A stretch of 64,000 nt of DNA from NCBI GenBank assembly GCA_012295225.1, contig WMKK01000003.1, positions 186,001 through 250,000 of the forward strand. Reading direction: 5' to 3'. The notes under the pieces were generated by a model. The model worked only from the letters and a program-made list of their open reading frames with translations. It had not been told where the DNA came from and ran no database searches. Positions 29,713-39,302 of this stretch are shown in pieces (positions within the stretch are counted from its first letter, which is position 1; each line of letters starts with the position of its first letter). The translations under genes were made by a program, and so were the position numbers. The stretch is from Ostreococcus mediterraneus (lineage: Eukaryota > Chlorophyta > Mamiellophyceae > Mamiellales > Bathycoccaceae).

Positions 29713-31288
29713 ATGCCGACGGCGCGGAGGAAAACGAGGTTACAGGAGAGCACGACCGCGGGCTTGGGTGGTGTGACGTTTTCTGCGAATGAAGCGGATG
29801 AGCTCAAGGGGTTGTTATCTAGCGGAATGAAGGTGCGGGGTGGGGGTGAGCGCGAACGCGCGCGAGAGGTGCGTCTCGAGCGAGAGCGTCGATTGTTGAT
29901 TCGCGCGGTGTTTCACGACGCGGTTTTGTCGTGTATTGGGTGTTCGCCATTCATCCGCGTGCTGACGTTTTCGTGTGTGCGTTGTGTGTATTTAGGGACA
30001 GGAAATTTCGGTGATATCCGGTGAGGGCGGCGCCGTGGTCGAGGCAAGCGTCGCGGCGATGATGCTCGAGCGGCAACCGTCGTTGACCATTCGCACAAAG
30101 GTTGAACCGAAAAAAAACAGCGGCGAGAGCGCACAGACGCGCACATGCGTCGTGCGTGGGGTGAATTTTGATAAGGACGGCAATACACCTCGCAGCGGCG
30201 GACAAGATGACATATTGGGATCGATAGATAGCGGCACGCCAAATTTTTTCAAAGACGCCCAGCAGCACGCGTCTTCGCTTGCGGACGACGCCGCGGGAGG
30301 GCGGCCGTTCGCGTCAAAGTATTCATTCGATCATATCGATTCACCCTCGAAAGGCTTGACACCGGTTGCAGGAGATGATTCGTACTTTAACAACAATGAG
30401 CTCGCGGAGTTGTTGACTATAGTTCACGGCGGGGCGCAGTACGCAGAGGTGGGCGAGGCCGGGCCGTGGAACGCGTTGAGCACGCCGACGCTCGCCGAAG
30501 TGAACAGACTCTCGATTGGTGCGAGCGCGTTCGGGAAGCCGAAGGCGGATAGTGGCGGTGACGGCGCCAGAGAAGTGGGTACGAAGCGAAAGGCTTCTGG
30601 GTTATCGCAGACATCCACGGCGGGGGCAAAGGAACCGGCGGCGCGGTCGACGGCGAAAAAGACAAAGGCTTCGTCGGCGGCGGCGCACTACCAATCGCTC
30701 ACCGCGGAGGAGGAAGCGATGCGCAAAATGAAGTCGTTCTCCACCCGTGGTAGCACCCTGCGCACGGTAGAAGATAAGGAACTTTTAGATTCATTGGTCA
30801 ACATCCACGACCAACCGTTGTCGGCGGCGTTCAAAAAGGCGTGCTTAGAGCACAACGCGCGCGCCGAGCACGACAATCAAGAGCACGACGCCGTAGTCGG
30901 CGGCGCCTCCACCGCGAGTCGCGACGTCGACGTAGATGATGAAGATGGCATTCCACGCAGTCGTAACTGGACGTATGAAGAAGATACGCTCGTCAAGGCG
31001 CTCGTCGCTAAACACGGCGCGAAAAAATGGGCGCTCATCGCCGACAAGCTCGGAGGCAAGACGCAAAAGCAAGTGTACGCGCGATGGCGTGATTATCTCC
31101 AACCAGGGCTCACCACCCGCGCGTGGGCGCCGTACGAAGAAGAACACTTGATCAAAATTCAAGACGTTATCGGCAATCAATGGGCCGTGCTCGCGCGTCT
31201 CATGCCCGGCCGTTCGCCCAACGCCATCAAGAACAAATTTCACGCCACCAAGCGTAAAATCGAACGCAAGGGTGGAGACGACGACTGA
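29713..31288 (+). CDS. Two-repeat MYB (SANT) transcription factor
   Basis: Exons 29713-29832 and 29996-31288 (donor GTGCGG, CTGACG, acceptor TTTAG) join in phase 0 to give 470 residues. The C-terminal ~110 residues carry two MYB repeats: NWTYEEDTLVKALVAKHGAK with W...W...RWRDYL, then RAWAPYEEEHLIKIQDVIGN with W...A..NKFH. The first Trp of each repeat and the helix-turn-helix spacing fit R2R3-type DNA binding. The preceding ~350 residues are low complexity, with Ser, Ala and Gly and little structure, probably regulatory. A basic patch (AARSTAKKTKASS) may act as a nuclear signal. The target genes cannot be told from sequence. It is divergent from the R3H protein gene. Confidence 0.87.
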
Positions 31289-31490
31289 AAGTAATGTCGC
31301 CTTATGCACGTAGTAAACAACACCTCGCACGTGTTATACCATCCTAGTACACGTGCGAATGTAATGTAATGTACCCGCACCATATCGAATGTATGACACG
31401 CCCGGCTCGCCTCGACCTGCCCGCGACGTCCCGAAACAAGATCACAGCCCTGAGCTCGCGCCATTGATCGTCACGCTCGACGCGAGAGCC

Positions 31491-32389
31491 ATGATGAAAA
31501 TTACCGCCGCGAGCGTGATCGCCGTCATTCTCGGCGCTTCGGGTGCGTGGCAAACCGCGATATTACGCTGCGAACGATACGAGACGCGCGAACGACGGAT
31601 GCGATCGAAGTGAATCGCGACGCAATCACGATTGTTGGACTAACGTTTTTTGTGGGTTTTAACACATCCACAGGTGCCGTCGCGAGCGTGCTCGACGCGG
31701 GGTCGACGAAGTATTTGTTGACAGATATTCCAGCGCCGAACCCGGACGTGGAGGTGGTGTCGACGTTTCCGGATTACCCCGATCGCGCGTTTCCGGGTGG
31801 CGAGCGCGTAAAGGTGCTGCTGGGCGTGCGTAACGCGGGGAATGATGACGTTAACGTGACGTACATCGCGGGTTCGTTGAATGTGCCGAATAATTTTGCG
31901 TTTTATGTGACGAATTTTACGGTGAATGCGTACGGAGATGCCATCGTGAAGCCGAGACAAGAGGCAACGTTTATGTATGAGTTTGTCGTGGACCCTCAGT
32001 TCGCCGGACACTCGTTGCAACTCGCGCTCACGACGTTTTACGATGAAGCTGGTGCGTCATACGCGACGACGTTTTTCAACGCAACCGTCCCCGTGCTTGA
32101 TCCGAAGGTCGTGTTCGATCGCGAATTGGTGATGATTTACCTCACGCTTGCGGGCGTCGCCGTGCTCGCGCTCGCCGGCGTGCTCAAAGCTGTCGGTCTC
32201 GGTCACCTCTTACCTTACGCCGAATCCTCCAAGGACACGAAGAAGAAGAGCGCCGTCACGGTTAAGAAAGTTGTCGAGCGTCAACCGAGCGCGGTCGAGC
32301 GCAATCCATCGGAATGGCTCGAAGGCTCGGCGTTTGCCAAATCCGCCTCGCAGCGCGACGCCAAAAGAACCTCCAAAAAGAAAGCCTGA
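31491..32389 (+). CDS. Translocon-associated protein alpha (TRAP-alpha, SSR1)
   Basis: Exons 31491-31542 and 31674-32389 (donor GTGCGT, CTAACG, acceptor CACAG) join in phase 1, restoring a Gly codon, to give 255 residues. TRAP-alpha is an ER membrane protein that supports Sec61 translocation of some cargo. It has a signal peptide (MMKITAASVIAVILGASG), a lumenal beta-sandwich (FPGGERVKVLLGVRNAGNDD, VTYIAGSLNVPNNFAFYVTN), a membrane span (VMIYLTLAGVAVLALAGVLK) and a Lys-rich cytosolic tail. The acidic lumenal leader seen in animal TRAP-alpha is absent. An upstream in-frame ATG at 31389 would bury the signal peptide, so 31491 is preferred. Convergent with aspartate aminotransferase. Confidence 0.9.
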
Positions 32390-32900
32390 CAAAGCCTGAC
32401 ACCCGACCACGCCGGATGACATCGACGCCGACGGGCACACACACACACGGAAACACACACCAATAGAGCGCGCGCGATCGCACGCAATCGCGCGGTAGTC
32501 ACATCATGGAATATTTACACCCCACATTCTAGTCCCTCGACGGCGCGCGCGAGATATCTCCATGGTCTCGCGATTACGAAAGCAGAGATCGACAAGGCCA
32601 TCGCTCGCGACGCTGAGTATTACTAAATTATCATACGCGCTGGGTGTGACTCAACCACAGTCACCACCCGTTGAAGATTCAAGAACACGCTTTGTCTGAA
32701 GAAGGCGGAACATCATCAAGAAACACTGCGAACTGGATCTGTTTTGCTCGTTGAATGAAACGAATCGACCGCGATGTCATTTCGTTATAAGTATACTTAA
32801 AGCGAATAATATACGCGTCTTTCAAACGATTATTAATAAGTATTGCATCGCACTACATCAGTATTGCATCGCACTACATCACTTGCACTAGCTAAAACGC
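32390..32900. other. 511 bp convergent spacer, no gene seen
   Basis: Contains a short AC run (32438-32449), AT-richer sequence towards the right, and a perfect 21-bp tandem duplication at 32840-32881. No ORF, tRNA fold or TACCGGTA palindrome was found. Confidence 0.5.
32840..32881. repeat. Perfect 21-bp tandem duplication
   Basis: Two identical copies beginning AGTATTGCATCG (32840-32860 and 32861-32881) lie 19 bp beyond the stop codon of aspartate aminotransferase, within its likely 3' UTR. Confidence 0.9.
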
Positions 32901-34041
32901 TTATTTCGTAACTTCGTGAATCGCCTTGGCGAGACGCTCAACTGTCGAGCTCGTGACGCCAGCCATGGAGATGCGACCGTTGCGCGTCATGTAAATGTGG
33001 TGATCCGTACGCAACTTGTCGACTTGTTCACCAGTCATGCCGCTGTAACAGAACATACCGATTTGCTCGGTTACATGTTTCCAAGGTAAGGTGGAACCAG
33101 TCTTCTCGAGGTTGTCTCGCAACAACGTGCGCATGTTGATGATACGGTCCGCCATTTCCTTCACCTCAACGTACCACTGCGCCTTGAGCTTATCATCGCC
33201 GAGGATCGTCGCCACAAGAGCAGCACCGTGCAAGGGCGGGTTCGAGTACATAGCACGAGCGATCACCTTGAGTTGGCTTTCTACGTTCGTCGCTTCTTCC
33301 TTGCTATCGCACATGATGCTCACGGCGCCGATGCGTTGACCGTACAAGCCCATGTTCTTTGCAAAAGATTGCGCGCAACCAACCTTGTGTCCGTCTTCGA
33401 CAAAGATACGAATGGCTTGCGCATCACGCTCGCAGTCACCGGAAGCAAAACCTTGGTACGCCATATCGAACATTGCGAAGTGGCTCTTGGCTTTCATCAC
33501 CTTGGAAATTTGACGCCACTCATCCGCCGTCGGGTCGACGCCAGTGGGGTTGTGTGCACACGCGTGCAAGAGGAACATGCTGCCGTCAGGAGCGTTTTGC
33601 ATATCTTCCAACATCCCTTCGAGGTCGAGACCGCGCGTGGATTCCTTGTAGTAGCGGAAAGTATCTTGTTCGCATCCGGCGTCGCGCCAAATGTTGTGGT
33701 GATTACTCCACGTCGGGACGGTGATGTACACCTTGCACCCAGGCATGAAACGCTGTTGGAATTCAGCCATCAAACGGCACGAGCCAGTTCCAGAAAGAGA
33801 CTGAATCGCCGCGATGGTGCCGTTCTTCACCGCCTCGGAATCTTCGCCAAACGCCAACTTCAACGAGTGCTGAATGAATTCCTTGTGCCCATTCGTCGGC
33901 AAGTATTCCATATTCAAGTTCCCAGCGATGCGCTTCTCAGCCTCACGCACGCAGTTCAACACCACGGGCTTGCCATTATCATCACGGTACGCTCCCTGTG
34001 TCATATATACCAATAGTCTCATCGTCAGTATCACGCGCGCT

Positions 34042-34078
<37 letters not shown>

Positions 34079-34363
34079 GCCGCCGCTCGAGGGTTCCGCG
34101 TCGACGCGCGCGAGACACATACCACACCGAGGTTCATCTTCTCCGGATGCGTATCCGCAACGAACATTTCAGAAATCCCAAGGATCGGATCCTATCATTC
34201 ACGCATCAAACACGTACATCGCAACGTCAGTATCATTCTCAAACGCGCGTCCCGACGGCGTCGCGTAATCGCAGGGTCCTACGCCACCGCCTTCGCACCC
34301 TCTCCCCCGCGCGCTCCATACCAACACCACGCCCACGCGCGCCGCGCGAACGACACAATCACA

Positions 34364-34416
<53 letters not shown>

Positions 34417-34600
34417 TTACCTTGGGCGCTTCGGGGACATCCGCGAACCGTCCCATCGCCCCTCCCGACGCGCGCGCGAACGCTCGCACCGCCGTCGCCG
34501 ACGCGACGCGTTGAAATCCACCGACGCTCGCGAGCGAGGTCGAACGCAATGCGTTGAGGCGCGTGTGCGCGGTGTGGGCGACGGCGTACGCTCGTCGCAT
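32901..34600 (-). CDS. Aspartate aminotransferase, mitochondrial type
   Basis: Exons 34600-34421, 34191-34123 and 33995-32901 join in phase 0 to give 447 residues. Donors are GTAAGT and GTATGT, and both introns have CTGAC before the AG. The enzyme interconverts aspartate/2-oxoglutarate and oxaloacetate/glutamate with PLP. The family start FADVPEAPKDPILGISEMFV then NLGVGAYRDDNGKP is restored only by splicing. SLSGTGSCRLMAEF, HNPTGVDPTADEW, and the PLP lysine in QSFAKNMGLYGQRIGAVS are present, as is the C-terminal Arg region (YMTRNGRISMAG). A ~45-residue Arg/Ala/Ser-rich leader without acids suggests mitochondrial import. Intron 1 is filled by a CCACGA-type repeat and intron 2 by a GTC run. Confidence 0.93.
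34044..34077. repeat. GTC microsatellite in aspartate aminotransferase intron 2
   Basis: About 11 GTC triplets inside the 127-nt intron 34122-33996. Confidence 0.85.
34364..34416. repeat. 6-bp repeat (CCACGA) in aspartate aminotransferase intron 1
   Basis: Eight to nine near-perfect ACGACC/CCACGA units adjoin the 5' splice site (donor at 34420-34419) of the intron 34420-34192. Confidence 0.85.
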
Positions 34601-34783
34601 GCGCGTGGCGCTGTGCGGACGACCGCGCCACCGACGCGAGCTTTCGGCGACGCGGTTTTGCGACGGGGCGAAAACCAGGCACCCAAAACCACATCAATGG
34701 ACACGGGTGCCTTGTTTGACCGCAGTGCGCGACGCGTGGATTCGCGTGGATTCATCTCTCGGCGTTCCGCAAAGCGCCGAACG

Positions 34784-36138
34784 ATGACGACGGTGGTGTC
34801 AGACGCGACGGCGGCGATGACGACGATAAAGTCGTCATCCATGGTGGTGAATATGCTGCGCACGGCGTTGTATACGGTGACGTATTGTCGAGGTACGCGA
34901 TGGAAGGACGGTTCGCGTCTCGGATGTCGCGCGCGTATTGACGTGATGATGGTGTGATGCGCGCGTGCAGGGATATTTGATGAGACGCATTTTAAGGATA
35001 CGACACGGATGAATATTGCGATGCATGAGCTTTTACCGGCGAGTGCGCGGGCGAAGCGGGTGTTGGATATGCTCGAGTACGGTGCGTCGCGAATGAACGC
35101 CATCGGAGCGAGACGCGTCGATGACTGAATGATGACGCGGGTGTTTGTGTGCGCATAGGTGTATCTGATGCCATCGAGCGCGGGTATTTACGTTCGGTGT
35201 CGTTTATTATTGCCACGGATGATGCACATGAGGTTGTGGAGGAGTACAAGTTTAATATCAAATATGGCGCGCGAGGCGAAATCGCGATCGAAGGCGTCGA
35301 ACACACGCAAAAGGGCGGCGGAACGAGCGCTGGGACGAGCGAACGAACGAACATGGCGGCGCGCATGGAACGTCTGAGTGATGCAAAGTATGTGAAGAAG
35401 GCGGCGGTGTCTATGACGCGGTGTTTGGTGTCATTGGTGCAGACGCTCGACGCGGTGCCGGAACGGTGCTCGTTTTCGATGGATTTGGCGTACGTTTCGG
35501 GAACGCCGGCGGATTACCAACCACCGTTCTTCGAGGCTGCTAACGGTGGAAAAGAGCAAGCGTGGGGAAAGACGCCATTTGCGATGTCCGTGGGCAAAGT
35601 GGAAACGCAGTATCACGCACTTTCTCTTCGGGTGAAATCTGTGCTCGATCCCGCGGTGGAGGGCGATAGCGACGAAACCGGCAAGGCGACGGGAGGGTCT
35701 TCGCAAACGTCCGAGGAACCAATGCTCGTACCGCCTCGCGAAAAAGCGCCGACACATATGTCGCAGGAATTCATCGAACAGCTCTCGCAAAAGACGCCCG
35801 CGAAGAATGCACCGAGTCGAACGTTGGTTGAAATTGACGATGAACGTATGGATGCGGTTGTGCTCGATTGGATTTCCTCGCAAAAGTCGATGACATTCAT
35901 CGATCAAGTATCGTGCTCAAAGGCTTTGCGCACGTATTCGTTCAATGCTATCAACGACGCATTCAATCGCTTACTAGCGCGAGGGGTTATCGCGAAGGGT
36001 AAATCATCCGCGAGTCTTGAAAGCGGAGGATTTACTCTCATCGGCGCTGCGAACGCGCCGACGAAGCGCAAATCCAAAGCGTTGCAACCGATTATGCAAA
36101 ATGAAATGCGCAAACGTTTGCGCTCGGCAAAAAAGTGA
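34784..36138 (+). CDS. HORMA-domain protein (HOP1/ASY1-like)
   Basis: Exons 34784-34892, 34971-35081 and 35159-36138 (donors GTACGC and GTGCGT; acceptors TGCAG and CATAG) join in phase 1 to give 399 residues. The HORMA domain occupies about residues 10-210: MVVNMLRTALYTVTYCRG, IFDETHFKD, AKRVLDMLEYGVSDAIERGY, LRSVSFIIATDD and EVVEEYKFNIKYG. HOP1/ASY1/HORMAD proteins load on meiotic chromosome axes. A linker follows with THMSQEFIEQLSQKTPAK, then a winged-helix-like segment (VLDWISSQKSMTFIDQVSCS, FNRLLARGVIAKG) and a basic tail (TKRKSKALQ). No zinc finger or SWIRM domain was seen. MAD2 and REV7, the other HORMA families, lack this C-terminal part. A start at 34697 would add 29 residues. Confidence 0.82.
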
Positions 36139-36219
36139 GATAAGTGTAAGATACGACTTGTATGACATGAAATATGTGTATGAATGGAATCAATTAAAAC
36201 GCTTGCTTGCGCGCTNGCT

Positions 36220-39075
36220 CTAAAGGTATTTAACAAAGCTCGGAATCGATTGCGCGATGCTTCTCAAAACCTTGACAGTGTACATCACCTTGTTATGAAT
36301 AGACATTTCAGTCATCGTTGGTAAACGTATGCCAGTGTCGATGATCTCAAGCTCGTAGAGACCGTCAACGCCTTCAACCAAGAGCTCTTTGACCATGATG
36401 GTTGCATCGGTGATTAAGTCAATCACCGGGTCGCGTGGATTATCGAGGAGAATGCCATGAATTCCCAACTCACCCGCCAGAATTTTCATCTCGCGCGCAT
36501 ACAAACATGTCAAACTGCTCTCATCCGGTTCACCAAACGTAGACTTCATAAGTGCCAACACGTGTTGAGATTCTTCGGCGAAACTCATTTGGTCGACGGT
36601 GGCTTTGATTTGATCGCTCGCCTCCGTCGTGGCAATATAAAATGGAGTTATGCCAAACTCATACCCACCAGTACCAACCATGACGTCATCCGGGGCGACA
36701 GATTTAATGCGCAACTTGTCAATGCGCTGCAACTGTTTGTACAGGAGCTCCAAGTACAAATCTGCACCGATGCTATCGACGTCGCCACTCTGTTTTTCCC
36801 CAAACATAGTCCCGACGCCGCGGATACCCATGTCACGTTCGGACAGTCTAAATCCCTCGCCTAAACCGCAACACTCCTCGAGTGCGGCTAAGCGCTCTTG
36901 CGCTTGCGGTGTGAGCTCGGAATCTTCGCTACTGTAAAACATGTACGCGTACGCTTGGCGACCCGCGCGCCCAACGCGACCGCGTAACTGGTACAATGAC
37001 GCCAGACCAAAGAATTGAACATTTTCGATAATAATGGTGTTGCAGTTTGGAATATCCAAACCAGACTCGACGATTGTCGTCGCGATGAGACAGTCGGCTT
37101 CACCATTCGAAAACGCCTCCATCGCGGCGTCGAGACTTTCGCCACCCATTTGGCCGTGCGCCGTCATGATTGACAAATCAGGGAACATGCGATTCAGTCT
37201 GTCCACAGCCTCGCGCATCATGTTGATCCGAGGAACGATGTAGTAGATTTGTCCATTGCGAGCAAGCTCGTGCTTGATCGCGTGACGGATATCAACATCA
37301 TTAATCGGAGCGAGAATAGTATTGATTGGTCGGCGCTCGGGTGGCGGCGTTTGCACGAGCGACGCGTCGCGAAACCCAGCCATGGCCATGTGCAACGTGC
37401 GAGGAATGGGCGTCGCTGACAACGTCAAGACGTCGACTTCAGCCTTTAATGCACTGATTTGATCCTTGTGCTTGACCCCGAACCGCTGCTCTTCATCAAT
37501 AACCAACAACTTGAGCTTTTTGTACATTTCCTCATCCAAGTTGATGAGCTTGTGCGTGCCGACGATGATGTCGATCTTACCATCTCTAAAATCATTCAAG
37601 ATGGCGTCTTGCTTTTTCATCCCCACGTGACGGTTGAGCAACGCTACATTATAGCCTAGAGGTCTGAATCTTGCCGCGAGGTTAGCCGCATGCTGCTTTG
37701 CCAAAACCGTCGTAGGCGCCATCATGAATACTCCCCCACCTGCGCTAACAACCTGAAACATGGCTCGCATCGCCACTTCAGTCTTTCCAAAACCTACATC
37801 ACCTATTACTAAACGATCCATAGGCGCATCTTGCTTCAAATCTGTCTCGATTTCTGCAATCGCCGTCGCTTGGTCGGGGGTCAACGTAAATGGAAAAGAC
37901 GCAGCGAATTTAGCCTTTTCCTCCTCATCCGCATCTGGATATGGATCGCGCACACACTGAAGGCGCTGCAAATAAATGCACATTTGATTCACTACTAATC
38001 GCCGAATAGTCGCTTCGGTGCGAATCTCACGCTGTTGCCACGTCGTCTTGTCGTTGAGCTTGTTCAATTTCGGCGGTTTTACGAGACCACCGGGTGAGCA
38101 ATACCGATACAACAAACGACGAGAAGATTCCGGACTAATCTTCGCCGTCGCGTCGGCATACTTCAAAAACAGAAAAGCAACATTCTTAGTGTCACCGTTG
38201 GATGTTTCTTGCGGCAAAACCTTGTGCCCGAGAAACTGCGCGATGCCGTACTTGCGATGTACCACATACTCTCCGGGCGCGAGCTTAAACGGGTCAATCG
38301 AGTTATTCACCCCGAGTGAACTTTCTGAATACCCTTCTTTAATGCGCCTATTTTGCTCTGCGACGTCCGCCGAGCTTTCCAACAAACTATCTACGGCATC
38401 TGACGCGCCAAACGTCGACAAAGACGACGACTGGTCCAAATCTGGCGCCGCGTCGTTAAACCTGTCGCGAACCATGCCCAAGCCTCTCTGCCGCCGCTCC
38501 GCAAACAACCGACGCAAACGTTCGCCCGCAGCCTCACCCGAATGCTTCATAATCGTCTGCTCATTCAATTGATCTTGCACGCGACGCTCATCGGTGCCCT
38601 GCTCCGCGAACGGCGAAGCTTTCTCCGTCGCTCGACCCTTCAACTTTATAAACCGTTCCAACGCCGCCGCCTCGCGTTCCCGTCGTTCCGTACTAATCAC
38701 CTGCCGCGCTTTCGCCGTGTTCCCTCGCGCGTCCGCCGTCAACTTGCGCACCTTACGAACCTTCGGCGTCGCCGTAGACGACGCTGTCGTCGCTTTCGTC
38801 GGCGTTTTCGTCGACGCCGACGTCGACGCGCGAGCCACCTTGCGCCCCGGCGCCGTCTCCGTCGTCGCATCCTTCGTCGCGCGACGCACGACGCGCCGCG
38901 CCGCGGTGGCGGGTTTCACAGCGCTCGCATCGTCGTCGTCATCGCCGTCGCCATCGCCGCTCGACGCCGCAGCGGCGGCGCGAGGCGTCGGCGCTCGATG
39001 TCTCGGCGGCGGCGCCGCGCGACCGCGGACTCGCGCGACTGCCGTCGTCGACGTCGCCGCGGCGGCGGCGTGCAT
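36220..39075 (-). CDS. TRCF/Mfd-like helicase, plastid type
   Basis: Single exon of 951 residues. After an Ala/Arg/Thr-rich leader of ~120 residues (plastid transit type, encoded partly by GTC repeats), a CarD-like RNA polymerase interaction domain appears near residue 260 (APGEYVVHRKYGIAQFLG). The superfamily 2 helicase core follows: Walker A GDVGFGKTEVAMRAMF, motif III LTLSATPIPRTLHMAM, VIDEEQRFGVKHK, IATTIVESGLDIPN and QLRGRVGRAGRQAYAYM. The C-terminal TRCF domain is also seen. The UvrB-homology module and UvrA-binding region of bacterial Mfd are missing, as in plant plastid homologues, so coupling to UvrABC excision is doubtful; it may release stalled plastid RNA polymerase. The ATG at 39075 follows a TTG-only frame. 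One ambiguous base lies just past the stop at 36216. Confidence 0.9.
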   Translation of the reverse strand: MHAAAAATSTTAVARVRGRAAPPPRHRAPTPRAAAAASSGDGDGDDDDDASAVKPATAARRVVRRATKDATTETAPGRKVARASTSASTKTPTKATTASSTATPKVRKVRKLTADARGNTAKARQVISTERREREAAALERFIKLKGRATEKASPFAEQGTDERRVQDQLNEQTIMKHSGEAAGERLRRLFAERRQRGLGMVRDRFNDAAPDLDQSSSLSTFGASDAVDSLLESSADVAEQNRRIKEGYSESSLGVNNSIDPFKLAPGEYVVHRKYGIAQFLGHKVLPQETSNGDTKNVAFLFLKYADATAKISPESSRRLLYRYCSPGGLVKPPKLNKLNDKTTWQQREIRTEATIRRLVVNQMCIYLQRLQCVRDPYPDADEEEKAKFAASFPFTLTPDQATAIAEIETDLKQDAPMDRLVIGDVGFGKTEVAMRAMFQVVSAGGGVFMMAPTTVLAKQHAANLAARFRPLGYNVALLNRHVGMKKQDAILNDFRDGKIDIIVGTHKLINLDEEMYKKLKLLVIDEEQRFGVKHKDQISALKAEVDVLTLSATPIPRTLHMAMAGFRDASLVQTPPPERRPINTILAPINDVDIRHAIKHELARNGQIYYIVPRINMMREAVDRLNRMFPDLSIMTAHGQMGGESLDAAMEAFSNGEADCLIATTIVESGLDIPNCNTIIIENVQFFGLASLYQLRGRVGRAGRQAYAYMFYSSEDSELTPQAQERLAALEECCGLGEGFRLSERDMGIRGVGTMFGEKQSGDVDSIGADLYLELLYKQLQRIDKLRIKSVAPDDVMVGTGGYEFGITPFYIATTEASDQIKATVDQMSFAEESQHVLALMKSTFGEPDESSLTCLYAREMKILAGELGIHGILLDNPRDPVIDLITDATIMVKELLVEGVDGLYELEIIDTGIRLPTMTEMSIHNKVMYTVKVLRSIAQSIPSFVKYL

Positions 39076-39098
39076 GGCGAACGAGCGAACGTCCAATA

Positions 39099-39135
<37 letters not shown>
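39099..39135. repeat. GTC microsatellite upstream of the TRCF-like gene
   Basis: About twelve GTC triplets directly upstream of the ATG at 39075, in the presumed 5' UTR. Confidence 0.85.
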
Positions 39136-39136
<1 letters not shown>

Positions 39137-39302
39137 GCGCGCGGCGGGCGACGGACAGCGTCGCGGTGTCCCGCGTGCAAGGCGAGGCGTGTTTTGTGTG
39201 TCTTGTTTTTTCACAAGCCGCGACTGGATGATGGATGGAGTATATTGATTAAAACAATCAAGGAAGAATGCGCGCGTGCGCGCGCGAGAGCTAAGGGGGA
39301 AC

